A stretch of DNA of 64,000 nucleotides from Leptonema sp964619535 (lineage in GTDB: Bacteria; Spirochaetota; Leptospiria; Leptospirales; Leptonemataceae), in contig CAZUEX010000012.1 of NCBI GenBank assembly GCA_964619535.1, forward strand, positions 1 to 64,000, read 5' to 3'. The notes below the pieces were generated by a model. It saw only the letters and a list, made by a program, of their open reading frames with translations, did no database searches and was not told the DNA's origin. A program made the position numbers and the translations under genes. Shown in pieces: positions 43,648 to 52,528 of this stretch (positions are counted from its first letter, which is position 1; each line of letters opens with the position of its first letter).

Positions 43648-44295
43648 TTACCTTTCAGGAAAGAAGCGAGGACCGGCAGGGAGACCCTCTTCCGAATTCT
43701 GGCTCCTGAAGAAGGGCGCTTCAGCCTCATCGATGAGATACGAACGGATGTGCAGCTTCTGCAACCAGTATGAAAGACCGGTTTCAGGCGATGCTGCACT
43801 CCATTCCGCAATACGGCTCAGGTCGTCGCTGCAGAAATAGCCGACCAGTGGCTCGAAATGGCCTGTGGCGTGCCTGTAACCGATGCTCTGTCCTTCCGAT
43901 TCCGGTCTTTGTCGTCGCATAAGGGCCTCGATATGACGGCGTTTCAGATAGATCATATCGACGGCAAGCAGAAGGATCGACGCATCTGGCATCGCTCGAT
44001 GAGCGGAAAGAAGCCCCCGTAGAGGCCCCGATGCAACGGGCTGATCCGATATGAAGTGGATCTGCTTGCTCGCTTCGATTCGGTCTCTGTACAGGCTGAC
44101 CTGCTCCTCGCGCAGAGACAGGCATATCTGAGAAACGAAAGGCTGCAGCAGTGCAATGGCATTATCTACAATCGTAATGCTTTCGCGTTCCGAGGACCCG
44201 GAAAGCCGAACCAGTCCCTTGTCCCGGCCCATGCGACTGCTCTGACCGCCGCAGAGTATGACACCGATTGCCCTGCCGTCGTTCAATCCACCCAT
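43648..44295 (-). CDS. mobA: Molybdenum cofactor guanylyltransferase
   Basis: Attaches GMP to molybdopterin to form the bis-MGD used by DMSO-reductase-family enzymes. The 215-residue protein starts GRAIGVILCGGQSSRMGRDKGLV, the nucleotidyltransferase loop of MobA (LxGGxSxRMGxDK), followed by SDQPVASGPLRGLLSAH and LLLAVDMIYL. The start at 44295 puts this loop near the N-terminus. Its presence implies a bis-MGD enzyme, which matches the molybdopterin oxidoreductase in the same island. Last gene of the minus-strand Moco operon. Confidence 0.9.
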   Translation of the reverse strand: MGGLNDGRAIGVILCGGQSSRMGRDKGLVRLSGSSERESITIVDNAIALLQPFVSQICLSLREEQVSLYRDRIEASKQIHFISDQPVASGPLRGLLSAHRAMPDASILLLAVDMIYLKRRHIEALMRRQRPESEGQSIGYRHATGHFEPLVGYFCSDDLSRIAEWSAASPETGLSYWLQKLHIRSYLIDEAEAPFFRSQNSEEGLPAGPRFFPER

Positions 44296-44324
44296 GTCTG
44301 CTTCCCTTAAGCTGCCTGCTCTGT

Positions 44325-44813
44325 TCAATGCTCGTTTCGGTGCACGTCTCCGTGGTGACAGCCTTCGCTCCACATCTCGCTACCATCGGCGAAACGTTCA
44401 AGCTTCCAGATCGGGACCTCAGTCTTGATGCGATGAATGATTTCCTCATTTGCCGCATACGCAGCCTTGCGGTGCGCCGACGCCGTGATTACAACCACAG
44501 CAGACTCACCGACCGGCACCTCACCGATGCGGTGTACGGCAAAGGCCTGTTGCAGATTGAATCTCTGTCTGGCATCATCAATGATTTCACGAATCAGGCG
44601 CTCGGCTATGCTTTCATGGGCTTCGTAGAACAGGGTCTGCACAGCCTTATTCGCATGATGATTGCGCGTTTCTCCACTGAAAAAGACGAAGGCGCCGGCT
44701 GCCGGATCATGATACTGGCCGACAAGAGCGGGCAGATCCAGAGGCTCTGCACTGATATGCTTCAACCCTCGCATCAGGTCTGCCGATTCCTGTGAAGTCC
44801 TGAGCATGTTCAT
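44325..44813 (-). CDS. moaE: Molybdopterin synthase catalytic subunit
   Basis: Large subunit that inserts dithiolene sulfur from MoaD into cPMP. The 162-residue protein has AGAFVFFSGETRNHH, RIGEVPVGESAVVVITASAHR and the active-site KTEVPIWKLE with both catalytic lysines. It begins 2 bases after moaD stops. It is slightly longer than E. coli MoaE at both ends. Confidence 0.93.
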   Translation of the reverse strand: MNMLRTSQESADLMRGLKHISAEPLDLPALVGQYHDPAAGAFVFFSGETRNHHANKAVQTLFYEAHESIAERLIREIIDDARQRFNLQQAFAVHRIGEVPVGESAVVVITASAHRKAAYAANEEIIHRIKTEVPIWKLERFADGSEMWSEGCHHGDVHRNEH

Positions 44814-44815
44814 AA

Positions 44816-45055
44816 CTAACCTCCGCTTGACGGTGGTAACAGCGAAACCTCACCCTCACCGAGAATCGCTTCTTGATCGAGAATGGTATTCCCCGTCGCA
44901 ATGCGACAGCTTTTCAGCGTCGGCGCCGCCGGCGGATACATCTGGCACAATCTGTCGAGCAAAAGACGGCCATTTAGCCTTTCATCCGATTCAAGCGGAA
45001 ATCTCTGAGGCATATGCGTTCGGAGCGGTCCATATACGCGAATTTGCAATTGCAT
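44816..45055 (-). CDS. moaD: Molybdopterin synthase sulfur-carrier subunit
   Basis: A 79-residue ubiquitin-fold protein ending in the required Gly-Gly (LLPPSSGG), which is thiocarboxylated by MoeB. QLQIRVYGPLRTHM near the start and ILGEGEVSLLPP near the end fit MoaD. Tight spacing with moaA (2 bases) and moaE (2 bases). Confidence 0.9.
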   Translation of the reverse strand: MQLQIRVYGPLRTHMPQRFPLESDERLNGRLLLDRLCQMYPPAAPTLKSCRIATGNTILDQEAILGEGEVSLLPPSSGG

Positions 45056-45057
45056 CG

Positions 45058-46005
45058 TTATCCTCCAATGAATTTCATCGATAGTGTGCTGCCTGTAAAG
45101 ACGCTCTGCTTTGTTTCGAGAAGACGCAACAGAGCGGACTGCAAGGCCACGTCATCTGCAGGCATGGGCATGCCGACGGGATGGCTCAGACATCCAAACA
45201 GATTACCGTCTGCGCTGAGACGCAGTCGGTCGCAATCCGAACAGAAAGGTTCGCTATGATTGGCAATCGTTCCAAACATTCCGCTGTGGCCGCGAATCTT
45301 TGATCGCACCTCATAGTAGCGGGCCGTCGCCGATTTCCCGCGCTCAAGCGGAGCAACATCATAACGCTCCTGGATCCGCTCAATCATTTCGGAAACGGGA
45401 ACAAACCATCGCTCATGTGTTTTTGTGGCCGGCCCCATCCTCATCAGTTCAAGAAAGCGAATGACCAACTTCCTTTTTACGGCAAAGTCAAGGAGGTCAA
45501 CGATCTCATGGTCGTTATAGGATCGCAGTACCGTGCAGTTCAGCTTCGTCGGTATATCCGCCTGCAGTGCGGCGTCAATTGCCTTGCGAACGCGCTGCAG
45601 CCCTGCTTCGCCAACAGATCCGATACGGACAAAGGTCGGCGTCGAGGCAGCATCAAGAGAGATGTTGACATCATCCAATCCGGCTTTCTTCAATTCAAAG
45701 GCCTTCTTCTCGGTTAAAAGAAGGCCATTCGTTGTCAATGACAGGCGAGGAATCTGCATCTCCTTAAGACCGGCAATCAGGTCAGGAAGAGCGCTGTACA
45801 GCAATGGTTCGCCCCCTGTAAGACGCACCTCTTCAAGCTTGAGTATCTTATGCAATCGCCTGACCCGATCGAGCATGGTATCAACCGACACAGACGATCT
45901 AACAGAGCGCTGAACCCCTTCAGCAACGCAATAGATGCAGGCCATATTGCAGACTTCGGTTAAAGAGAGACGCAACGATCGAAAACTGCGAGTATCTACG
46001 GACAT
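45058..46005 (-). CDS. moaA: GTP 3',8-cyclase (radical SAM, molybdopterin synthesis)
   Basis: First step of Moco synthesis. The 316-residue protein has the radical-SAM cluster CNMACIYC (C19, C23, C26), VRLTGGEPLLY, and the C-terminal cluster motif FCSDCDRLRLSADGNLFGCL with NHSEP. It ends in IGG, the C-terminal Gly-Gly needed for MoaA activity. The ATG at 46005 overlaps the moeA stop by 10 bases. Confidence 0.95.
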   Translation of the reverse strand: MSVDTRSFRSLRLSLTEVCNMACIYCVAEGVQRSVRSSVSVDTMLDRVRRLHKILKLEEVRLTGGEPLLYSALPDLIAGLKEMQIPRLSLTTNGLLLTEKKAFELKKAGLDDVNISLDAASTPTFVRIGSVGEAGLQRVRKAIDAALQADIPTKLNCTVLRSYNDHEIVDLLDFAVKRKLVIRFLELMRMGPATKTHERWFVPVSEMIERIQERYDVAPLERGKSATARYYEVRSKIRGHSGMFGTIANHSEPFCSDCDRLRLSADGNLFGCLSHPVGMPMPADDVALQSALLRLLETKQSVFTGSTLSMKFIGG

Positions 46006-47201
46006 CGCTGACCTCCGCCATGTAATCGAAAGCGGACGGTATCGCCCGGTTGCCATGATCGTTCAAGAAAGAGAAGCCCATCGGAGCCCACAGGCGAGCG
46101 GATGTCTCCGCTTCCATTTGTTGTCAGTATCTTCACACCAGGATGCGGATCCGAAACCAATCTGCCAGGAAGGATCTGCATGCGACGGGCATCGGGCTTC
46201 GCCTTGCCAACAATGGGCAGAAAAAGATCCTTGATGGGGGGCGCTCCATGCCAGCATCGCAGAAGCGGCTCAATAAAGATAGAAAGGGCAACCTGCACGG
46301 CAAAGGGATTGCCAGGCAGAGCGCAGACCAGTGTACGATGATCTGTATCCCTGTATCCGAACCAGAACGGCTTGCCGGGCTTGATGGCCACACCACGAAA
46401 CACCTGCTGCACACCAAGAGCCTGCAGAGTATCCGGCACAAAATCTGAATCACCGGCAGAGACGCCACCGCTCAGAATCAAAAGATCCGTTTGCAGGCAT
46501 TCCTCAAGAACAGGCCTCGCCGATGTAGCATCGTCCCGAAGATGCTCCACACGTTGAACCGGAATGCCCCGGCTCTTAAAGAAGGCCAGCATGGTCGTCG
46601 CATTGGAATTACGAATCTGTGTCGGCAGCGGTTTTTCTTCGATGGGAACAACTTCATTGCCCGTCGATACGATCGTTATACGCGGAGATACTGAACAGAG
46701 AGGATGAGCTTCTCCGATGGCGGCAAGCAGGCCAATCATCGTCTCATCAATCTGTGTGCCGGCTGGAAAGACCAGCTCACCGGGCTTAAGGTCTTCTCCA
46801 CAGCGCGCAATATTGCGTCCCTCCGCAACCCTGGCCGTTGCCGTCAGACGGACGACATCCTTTTCAGACTCATCGACCTCTTCTCGCGGGATTACACAAT
46901 CAGCACCGACGGGAACGGCTGCCCCCGTCATAATACGAACAGGAGCATTATAGACGGTCTGTGCTTCACCGGCAAAGATGGTATCCTTCACGGCTATGGG
47001 CCGGTCAGGGAGCAGATCTGCTATGCGAACGGCATAGCCATCCATGGTGGATCGATCAAAGGGCGGATAACTCCGATCACTGACGATGGGTGCTGCCGTA
47101 AAACGTTGCAACGCATCAAGCAGCGGAACACGTTCTTTTGCAAGAGGTTTGGGCGGAACGGCTTCCATCAGAAGACGGAGAGCCTCTTCATATTCGATCA
47201 T
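45996..47201 (-). CDS. moeA: Molybdopterin molybdotransferase
   Basis: Inserts molybdate into adenylylated molybdopterin. The 401-residue protein shows DRSTMDGYAVR (about 47-57), MTGAAVPVGADCVIPRE, ITIVSTGNEVVPIEE, LILSGGVSAGDSDFV and ALPGNPFAVQVALSIFI, the MoeA series in order. The start at 47201 begins MIEYEEALRLL. A spacer of ~160 bases follows the moaCB stop; it holds a small hairpin (AGAGG TTTT CCTCT) but no recognisable Moco riboswitch. Confidence 0.95.
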   Translation of the reverse strand: MIEYEEALRLLMEAVPPKPLAKERVPLLDALQRFTAAPIVSDRSYPPFDRSTMDGYAVRIADLLPDRPIAVKDTIFAGEAQTVYNAPVRIMTGAAVPVGADCVIPREEVDESEKDVVRLTATARVAEGRNIARCGEDLKPGELVFPAGTQIDETMIGLLAAIGEAHPLCSVSPRITIVSTGNEVVPIEEKPLPTQIRNSNATTMLAFFKSRGIPVQRVEHLRDDATSARPVLEECLQTDLLILSGGVSAGDSDFVPDTLQALGVQQVFRGVAIKPGKPFWFGYRDTDHRTLVCALPGNPFAVQVALSIFIEPLLRCWHGAPPIKDLFLPIVGKAKPDARRMQILPGRLVSDPHPGVKILTTNGSGDIRSPVGSDGLLFLERSWQPGDTVRFRLHGGGQRCP

Positions 47202-47363
47202 ATAGACTCCTTTGCAACCGGCAGGCGATTCCGTTTCCAGAACCACCCTCAGAGGAAAACCTCTTCGCTTTCCCCGCCATCCATGCTTCTGCAGCAGGAG
47301 AAGGCGAAAAAAGTCGGAGCATTTTTCTAAAGACTCTCTATACCAGGATCAGCACCTCCCGGC

Positions 47364-48296
47364 CTACTCATGTCCTCCACCAACGAGCATACGCCGGATA
47401 TGAAAGAGAGCCGGCATTACGGCCTTCACACTCTCCGTTGCACCTGCCGTGCTTCCCGGCAATGCCAGCACGGCAGACCTGCCCATGCTTCCGGCCAGAG
47501 AGCGCGAAAGCATGGCCACCGGCGTTCGCTCCATACCATAACGACGCATCGTTTCAGCAATACCGGGACCTTCCTTCTCGAGCACGGGACGCAGCGCCTC
47601 AACGGTTACGTCTTTGGGGCCGAATCCCGTTCCACCAGCAGTAAAAATGAAATGTATATCTTCCGAGGCCCAGCGCTGAACGGTGCTCTGTATCTCCTCG
47701 ATGCTATCAGGAACAATGCTGTAGTGAACTACCTGTACGCCCGCATCCTCAAGCAGATCTCGCACTGCCCGGCCGGCTTTGTCGTCTCGTTGGCCGGCTG
47801 CCGTAGAGTCACTGATCACAAGAACGGCCGCCGTCGTGCCTGCATCCACACGCAGACGACGATCACTCTTGCCTCCCGTCTTTTCCACCAGCCGTATGCC
47901 GCCAATCAATAGATCGGCATCGACAGGCTTCAAAAGGTCATATATCGTTAACGCTGCCACACTGACGGCAGTAAGTACCTCCATCTCAAGACCGGTTCGT
48001 GCGATGGTCTTTGCTGTTGCGCGAATCCTGACACCTGCCTGGCCGTTGCGAGATGCATCCGATTCCATAAGATCAAACTGAATATCCAGTGCTTCCAGAG
48101 GGATGGGATGACAGTGTGGAATAAGGTGAGCGGTCTGTTTCGCACCGAAAAAGGCCGCTGCACGTGCAAAACCAAACGGATTCCCCTTCGGCAGCTCATT
48201 ATTCCGGATCATCTGCAGGCTTTTATCAGAAAAAAGTACCGATCCTTCTGCCGTTGCCGTTCTCAGTGTAACATTCTTCTCGGTTATATCTCTCAT
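47364..48296 (-). CDS. moaCB: Bifunctional cyclic pyranopterin phosphate synthase / MoaB (MoaC-MoaB fusion)
   Basis: A 310-residue fusion. Residues 1-155 are MoaC: MRDITEKNVTLRTATAEG, KGNPFGFARAAAFFGAKQTAHLIPHCHPIP and GLEMEVLTAVSVAALTIYDL. The rest is MoaB/Mog-like: VLVISDSTAAGQRDDKAG, DIHFIFTAGGTGFGPKDVTVEA, and SRSLAGSMGRSAVLALPGSTAG. MoaC converts the MoaA product to cPMP; MoaB-type domains can adenylylate molybdopterin, supplying the substrate for MoeA next to it. The ATG at 48296 starts the MoaC domain, 11 bases after moeB. Confidence 0.93.
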   Translation of the reverse strand: MRDITEKNVTLRTATAEGSVLFSDKSLQMIRNNELPKGNPFGFARAAAFFGAKQTAHLIPHCHPIPLEALDIQFDLMESDASRNGQAGVRIRATAKTIARTGLEMEVLTAVSVAALTIYDLLKPVDADLLIGGIRLVEKTGGKSDRRLRVDAGTTAAVLVISDSTAAGQRDDKAGRAVRDLLEDAGVQVVHYSIVPDSIEEIQSTVQRWASEDIHFIFTAGGTGFGPKDVTVEALRPVLEKEGPGIAETMRRYGMERTPVAMLSRSLAGSMGRSAVLALPGSTAGATESVKAVMPALFHIRRMLVGGGHE

Positions 48297-48306
48297 GGTT
48301 TCCTCA

Positions 48307-49398
48307 TTATTGTTCGATGCCAGTACCGGAAGATACTCCATGGTTTATAGAGGCCGCTTCGTTCAGGGCAATCAGGCCTCCATTCAGGGTGTAGGCCACC
48401 TTCCCCTTTTCTGCAAGAAGTCTGGCAGCCTGCAACGAACGTACACCGGCCGTACAGACAAATAGCGTCGGACGATCCGAAACACATTCAGACCATCGTT
48501 CTTCCAGGGCTTCAAGCGGTATGTGAATGGCACCGTTCAGACAGCCATCGGGACGCACATCAACGACAAACCATGCATCCCTCGATGCGAGATACTCGGA
48601 GGCCGTCAACCGACGAACCGATCCGGCTAAACCATCCACTTCTTCTACGGATGAGGAGCAGCTACAGGCCTTTGATCTTCCGTAACGAAACTCCTGAACA
48701 TCGTGATGCAATAGATCGATCAACAGCAACCGCCCGGCCAGACGTTCCTGTCCTAAAAGGATATGCAGAGCCTCGTTGGCCTGCCATAGCCCCAGAATAC
48801 CCGGAACAACGCCGATCGTTCCCGTAATCGAGCAGTTCGGTACGGCATCATCGCCTGCCGGGAAAAGACATTCCAGACAGGGAACGTCGTCCCGGTCAAA
48901 GGCAAAACTGGTGATCTGCCCTTCCCAGGAGGATATCGAAGCGTAAACAAGCGGTATGCGTAACCGGCGACAGATACGGTTCAGAAGATAACGAGAAGAA
49001 AAGTTATCCGTACAGTCCAGAACCACGCTGGCGGATCCGACAATCTGCTCTGCATTCTCTTCGGTAAGCCAGCATGCATGCGTTTCGATTTCTACGTCGG
49101 AGCGAAAGCCATGCAAAGCACGAGCCGCCTTCTCTACTTTGACACTGCCAATATCATTTTCTTGATACAGGATCTGTCGGTGCAGGTTTGAAACGGCCAC
49201 CGTGTCTGGATCAACCAGAATCATCCGACCGATACCTGCAGCCGCCAGATACAGAGCAGCCGGCGAGCCAAGCCCACCCGCTCCGATCACAGCCACAGAG
49301 GCAGAGCTCAGAATGGCCTGCCCTTCTGGGCCAAGCTCCGGAAGCAGAATCTGCTGACGGTACCGGTCCATGCCTTTATTGTTTGCCATATGCTGCAT
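48307..49398 (-). CDS. moeB: MoaD-activating adenylyltransferase with C-terminal rhodanese domain
   Basis: A ThiF/MoeB E1-like enzyme with a rhodanese extension (MOCS3 layout), up to 363 residues; starts at 49398, 49389 and 49371 are all possible, none with a good ribosome binding site. RYRQQILLPELGPEGQ, the ATP loop VIGAGGLGSPAALYLAAAG, DNFSSRYLLNRIC, zinc Cys pairs (PCLEC and a CSCSS pair) and the rhodanese active-site loop LFVCTAGVRSLQAARLL are present. It activates MoaD and can supply sulfur itself. First gene of the Moco operon, divergent from acr3, with a palindromic operator at its start. Confidence 0.9.
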   Translation of the reverse strand: MQHMANNKGMDRYRQQILLPELGPEGQAILSSASVAVIGAGGLGSPAALYLAAAGIGRMILVDPDTVAVSNLHRQILYQENDIGSVKVEKAARALHGFRSDVEIETHACWLTEENAEQIVGSASVVLDCTDNFSSRYLLNRICRRLRIPLVYASISSWEGQITSFAFDRDDVPCLECLFPAGDDAVPNCSITGTIGVVPGILGLWQANEALHILLGQERLAGRLLLIDLLHHDVQEFRYGRSKACSCSSSVEEVDGLAGSVRRLTASEYLASRDAWFVVDVRPDGCLNGAIHIPLEALEERWSECVSDRPTLFVCTAGVRSLQAARLLAEKGKVAYTLNGGLIALNEAASINHGVSSGTGIEQ

Positions 49399-49412
49399 AT
49401 GTCAACTATAAT
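49383..49412 (+). promoter_or_regulatory. Promoter with palindromic operator between moeB and acr3
   Basis: TTGCCA (49383-49388) and a consensus TATAAT (49407-49412) are 18 bases apart. The perfect 15-base palindrome CATATGCTGCATATG (49387-49401) fills the spacer. Binding here would block the plus-strand promoter and lies over the moeB start, so acr3-arsR and the Moco operon could be controlled from one site. ArsR, encoded downstream, is the obvious candidate. Confidence 0.6.
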
Positions 49413-49700
49413 CTGGAACAAATCACGGTAACAGGCCTTACCGTTCCATTTTCGCGTCCAAACGGAGACACAATCTCAGCGAAAGAATAACCGATTATGT
49501 TTCTTCTGCAGCGAACCTCTGCCATGCAAAAAAACATGGACGGCATATGCTGCATGCAATTTCTTGCATATAGCGAACAGCTCAGGCCGGGAGAGACTCA
49601 TAACGTTTTGCCCGGGGAGCCGTTCTTCAAACGGAATCGTCAATCAGGACGCGCTTCACTACCGTTTCGGAATACCATAACATCCTGCAAGGAGCTTTGA
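49413..49700. other. Long leader between the moeB/acr3 operator and acr3
   Basis: Nearly 300 bases without a convincing gene. A second copy of the first 12 bases of the operator (CATATGCTGCAT) lies at 49544-49555, followed by TTGCATA (49564-49570). A 67-codon open frame at 49497-49700 ends exactly before acr3 but has no family resemblance or clear ribosome binding site and is not called. The acr3 ribosome binding site AAGGAG lies at 49689-49694. Confidence 0.4.
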
Positions 49701-50789
49701 ATGAATGAGCCTGGAATTCTAAAGAGGATGTCCTTTCTGGACCGCTACTTAACACTGTGGATCTTTATGGCAATGGGCCTCGGAATAGCGGTCGGCGCCG
49801 CCTTCCCCGAGGTTCAGGATCTGCTCGCCCTCTTTGAATACGGTTCAACGAATATCCCGATCGCCATAGGCCTTATCCTCATGATGTATCCGCCTCTTGC
49901 AAAGGTGAGATATGAAGAACTGGGTCGTGTTTTCGCGGATCGAAAGATCCTTGCACTTTCTCTGATTCAGAACTGGATTTTCGGGCCCCTGCTTATGTTC
50001 CTGCTGTCCCTTGTCTTTCTACACGATTATCCAGAATACATGACAGGACTGATCCTTGTTGGCATTGCGCGTTGCATTGCCATGGTCCTTGTATGGAACC
50101 AGCTTGCCGGTGGAAGTTCAGAGTATGCGGCGGGCCTTGTGGCCTTGAATAGCGTCTTTCAGGTTTTCACGTATAGCTTTATGGTCTGGTTGTTTATCCG
50201 CACCCTTCCCCCTCTGTTTGGGCTGGACCTTACCACCGTTGAAGGTGCCGGAGGCCGAACCCTCGACGACATCGGCATCGCTGAAATTTTCCAGTCCGTG
50301 GCCATCTACCTGGGCATTCCTTTTGCGGCAGGCATCCTGGGTCGCGCAGTCCTGATACGAAAGAAAGGAAGAGACTGGTATGAGCGTCGCTACATCCCAC
50401 GCGTCGCCCCCATCACACTGGTGTCGCTGCTCTTTACCATTTTCGTGATGTTCTCTTACAAAGGGGATAGCATCCTCGAAATCCCCGGTGATGTGCTTCT
50501 TATTGCCGTTCCGTTAACAGCCTACTTCCTGTTGATGTTTCTAATTACATTTGCCATCAGCCGTTGGCTCGGGGCCGATTACCCCCGGTGCGCCACCCTG
50601 TCCTTTACGGGGGCAGGCAACAACTTCGAACTGGCCATTGCCGTCGCCATTGCCGTCTTCGGAATCCATTCGCCCGTCGCCTTCGCCACCGTGGTCGGTC
50701 CGTTGATCGAGGTACCCGTCCTGATTCTGCTCGTAAACGTGGCCCGCTATTTTCAACGACGCTACTTTGAGGGGGAACAACCACAGTGA
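49701..50789 (+). CDS. acr3: Arsenite efflux permease, ACR3 family
   Basis: A 362-residue inner-membrane As(III) exporter with ten membrane segments. GLILVGIARCIAMVLVWNQLAGG contains the functionally required Cys of the family (C125); FTGAGNNFELAIAVAIAVFG holds the conserved Glu in the ninth segment. MMYPPLAKVRYEEL is another ACR3 signature. It is followed by arsR, so exporter and regulator form an ars operon on the plus strand. Confidence 0.95.
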   Translation: MNEPGILKRMSFLDRYLTLWIFMAMGLGIAVGAAFPEVQDLLALFEYGSTNIPIAIGLILMMYPPLAKVRYEELGRVFADRKILALSLIQNWIFGPLLMFLLSLVFLHDYPEYMTGLILVGIARCIAMVLVWNQLAGGSSEYAAGLVALNSVFQVFTYSFMVWLFIRTLPPLFGLDLTTVEGAGGRTLDDIGIAEIFQSVAIYLGIPFAAGILGRAVLIRKKGRDWYERRYIPRVAPITLVSLLFTIFVMFSYKGDSILEIPGDVLLIAVPLTAYFLLMFLITFAISRWLGADYPRCATLSFTGAGNNFELAIAVAIAVFGIHSPVAFATVVGPLIEVPVLILLVNVARYFQRRYFEGEQPQ

Positions 50790-50856
50790 ATGGCATTCGT
50801 ACCGACGGGATCGGTGTTTTGCTTGTGCGAGAATCAAACCGGTGTTGTTCTGTCCT

Positions 50857-51273
50857 ATGGCACTGACTCTGAAACTGAGCACACGGCTTTTCAAGCTCTT
50901 CACCGATCCCGCACGCCTGCGTATTGTTCGTCTGCTCCATGACCGGCCTGTCGGACTGTGCGGTTGTGAGCTTTCTTCAGCGCTGAAAATTCCGCAGTAC
51001 ACAATCTCGCGTCATCTACAGGCCCTCAAAAGTGCCGGTCTTCTTTCATCCAGAAGGATCGGCACCTGGGTCTATTATTCTCTGAAGGAAGGCCAGCTGC
51101 CCGACTCACTGATTCACCTCCTTTTTGAAGATGTGGACGACAGCATCCTGGAAAAAGACAGACAGCGCCTTGAAGAACGGCTGCTACTTCGCGAAGAAGG
51201 GAAATGTACTGTTGGCTTTGTCAGCGAAAAAGAACTGAAACGCCGGATCCGCAGCAAGAAGACATGCTGCTGA
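50857..51273 (+). CDS. arsR: ArsR-family As(III)-responsive repressor
   Basis: A 138-residue winged-helix repressor. FKLFTDPARLRIVRLLHDRPVGLCGCELSSAL gives the ArsR As(III)-binding pair in the DNA-contact helix region (C35, C37 in LCGCEL, cf. the classical ELCVCDL); IPQYTISRHLQALKSAGLLSSRRIGTWVYYSL is the recognition helix and wing. The C-terminal KKTCC could supply further thiols. The ATG at 50857 is chosen because it begins the conserved domain; a longer frame extends into the acr3 end. It likely represses at the CATATGC palindrome upstream of acr3. Confidence 0.9.
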   Translation: MALTLKLSTRLFKLFTDPARLRIVRLLHDRPVGLCGCELSSALKIPQYTISRHLQALKSAGLLSSRRIGTWVYYSLKEGQLPDSLIHLLFEDVDDSILEKDRQRLEERLLLREEGKCTVGFVSEKELKRRIRSKKTCC

Positions 51274-51281
51274 CTGCCGGC

Positions 51282-52442
51282 TCACCCACCGGATTCAGAC
51301 TGGCCTGTTTTTCGGTCCAGCCAGAAGTGTAGAAGAACGCCCACAATCATCGCAGAAAGAAAGCCACCGGGAAGACTCACAGCCATAAGCCCCGTTAACA
51401 GTGCAACGTAGAGAGAATGATCCTCTCTTTGATCGCGCAGAAACATCATCAACGTCATAGCCTCGAAAAGAAGGATTACGCCAAGCAGAGGCATGGGAAA
51501 CAGCTTCAGGACCTCTTCAAAGACGGGAGCGAAGAACAGGCCAAGCAAAAGAAAGAAGGATCCATAGACGAGAACCGATGTTCCACTACGAGCCCCCAGG
51601 GCATAATGTCCGGCCAGACCACCGCAACCATGGCACACCGGCATCCCTCCAAAAAACGGTGCGATCAGATTCATTACTGAATAGGTAAAACCTATCTTCT
51701 TAACGGTAACGCTTTTCTCAGGAAAGAGATCCCGCACCGTTTGCTGGGTTGCGATCAGCGAGTTCGATATCGAAAGGGGAATCTGTGGCAGAGCAAGAAG
51801 CCACAGCCCTGTGATGATGCTGTCAGAATCGGGCACGCCAAAAGCTGGTAGATGAAACTCCATCCCCTGATATATTGTTCCTGCATCGACGGAATAAACC
51901 AGCGCATAGAGAACGCCTGCGCCAACAGGAAGGAGCGCTGCCGGCATCCATTCCCGCCACGTCGAACGCCTCATAAAGATCATCCAGAGAAAGACGATCG
52001 CCGCAAGCACCCAGCCAATCATGCCATCTGAAGGCACATACTTTTTCAATGCCACTGTGGCAAGAGAAAGCCCGAGGCCAAACTGTAATCCCCTTACCAC
52101 GGCAAGAGGAATATGAGTCGACAGTAAGGTTAACAGGCCCGACGTCGCCAGCAACAGCATAATCACACCGACGGCCAGGCCGCCACCCATCAAAACGTCG
52201 GCCGGAACCTTCTGCGAAATCACAAGAACTGCCATTACCTTAAGGGGCTGAACGGGCATGGGAAGACCGTAGATCATTCCGGATGCGATCTGAAAGATTC
52301 CAAAAAAAATCAGCGCCGAGGCTGCATCCATCCCCGACGCCAGGATCACTCCTATAAGGAGAGGCAGGTCTGTTCCAATATCACCGAAAGCACCGCCCAG
52401 CTCATGACGGTTCCAGAGAAACCTTGCCGGTTTCTTTTGCAT
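51282..52442 (-). CDS. Molybdate transporter, MOT1/SulP-like family
   Basis: A 386-residue polytopic transporter. ELGGAFGDIGTDLPLLIGVIL at the N-terminus, GLPMPVQPLKVMAVLVI and GGMPVCHGCGGLAGHYALGARSG are the signature motifs of the MOT1 group of molybdate carriers, distinct from the sulfate SulP transporters. It lies immediately downstream of the molybdopterin oxidoreductase gene on the same strand (after a terminator) and is convergent with arsR. Molybdate supply for the neighbouring enzyme and Moco genes is the clear contextual role. AGGAGTG precedes the ATG. Confidence 0.85.
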   Translation of the reverse strand: MQKKPARFLWNRHELGGAFGDIGTDLPLLIGVILASGMDAASALIFFGIFQIASGMIYGLPMPVQPLKVMAVLVISQKVPADVLMGGGLAVGVIMLLLATSGLLTLLSTHIPLAVVRGLQFGLGLSLATVALKKYVPSDGMIGWVLAAIVFLWMIFMRRSTWREWMPAALLPVGAGVLYALVYSVDAGTIYQGMEFHLPAFGVPDSDSIITGLWLLALPQIPLSISNSLIATQQTVRDLFPEKSVTVKKIGFTYSVMNLIAPFFGGMPVCHGCGGLAGHYALGARSGTSVLVYGSFFLLLGLFFAPVFEEVLKLFPMPLLGVILLFEAMTLMMFLRDQREDHSLYVALLTGLMAVSLPGGFLSAMIVGVLLHFWLDRKTGQSESGG

Positions 52443-52490
52443 ATTTCACTCCTGAAATGTATGTATGCTGCGCTGCTGGCCCTGTTATAG

Positions 52491-52514
52491 AAAAAAGGGG
52501 GCGCAGGGCCCCCG
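52491..52514 (-). terminator. Terminator after the reductase operon
   Basis: On the minus strand GGGGGC (52508-52513) pairs with GCCCCC (52497-52502) around a 5-base loop and is followed by six U (52491-52496), 15 bases after the ttrA-like stop. Confidence 0.88.
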
Positions 52515-52528
52515 CACACAAAACTTGA

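Noticed and set aside
47202..47363. Molybdenum cofactor riboswitch before moeA
   Set aside because: Only a small hairpin is present; the conserved Moco-motif stems could not be assembled.
49497..49700. 67-codon frame ending directly before acr3
   Set aside because: Atypical composition, no ribosome binding site, and it spans the repeated operator half-site; better viewed as leader.
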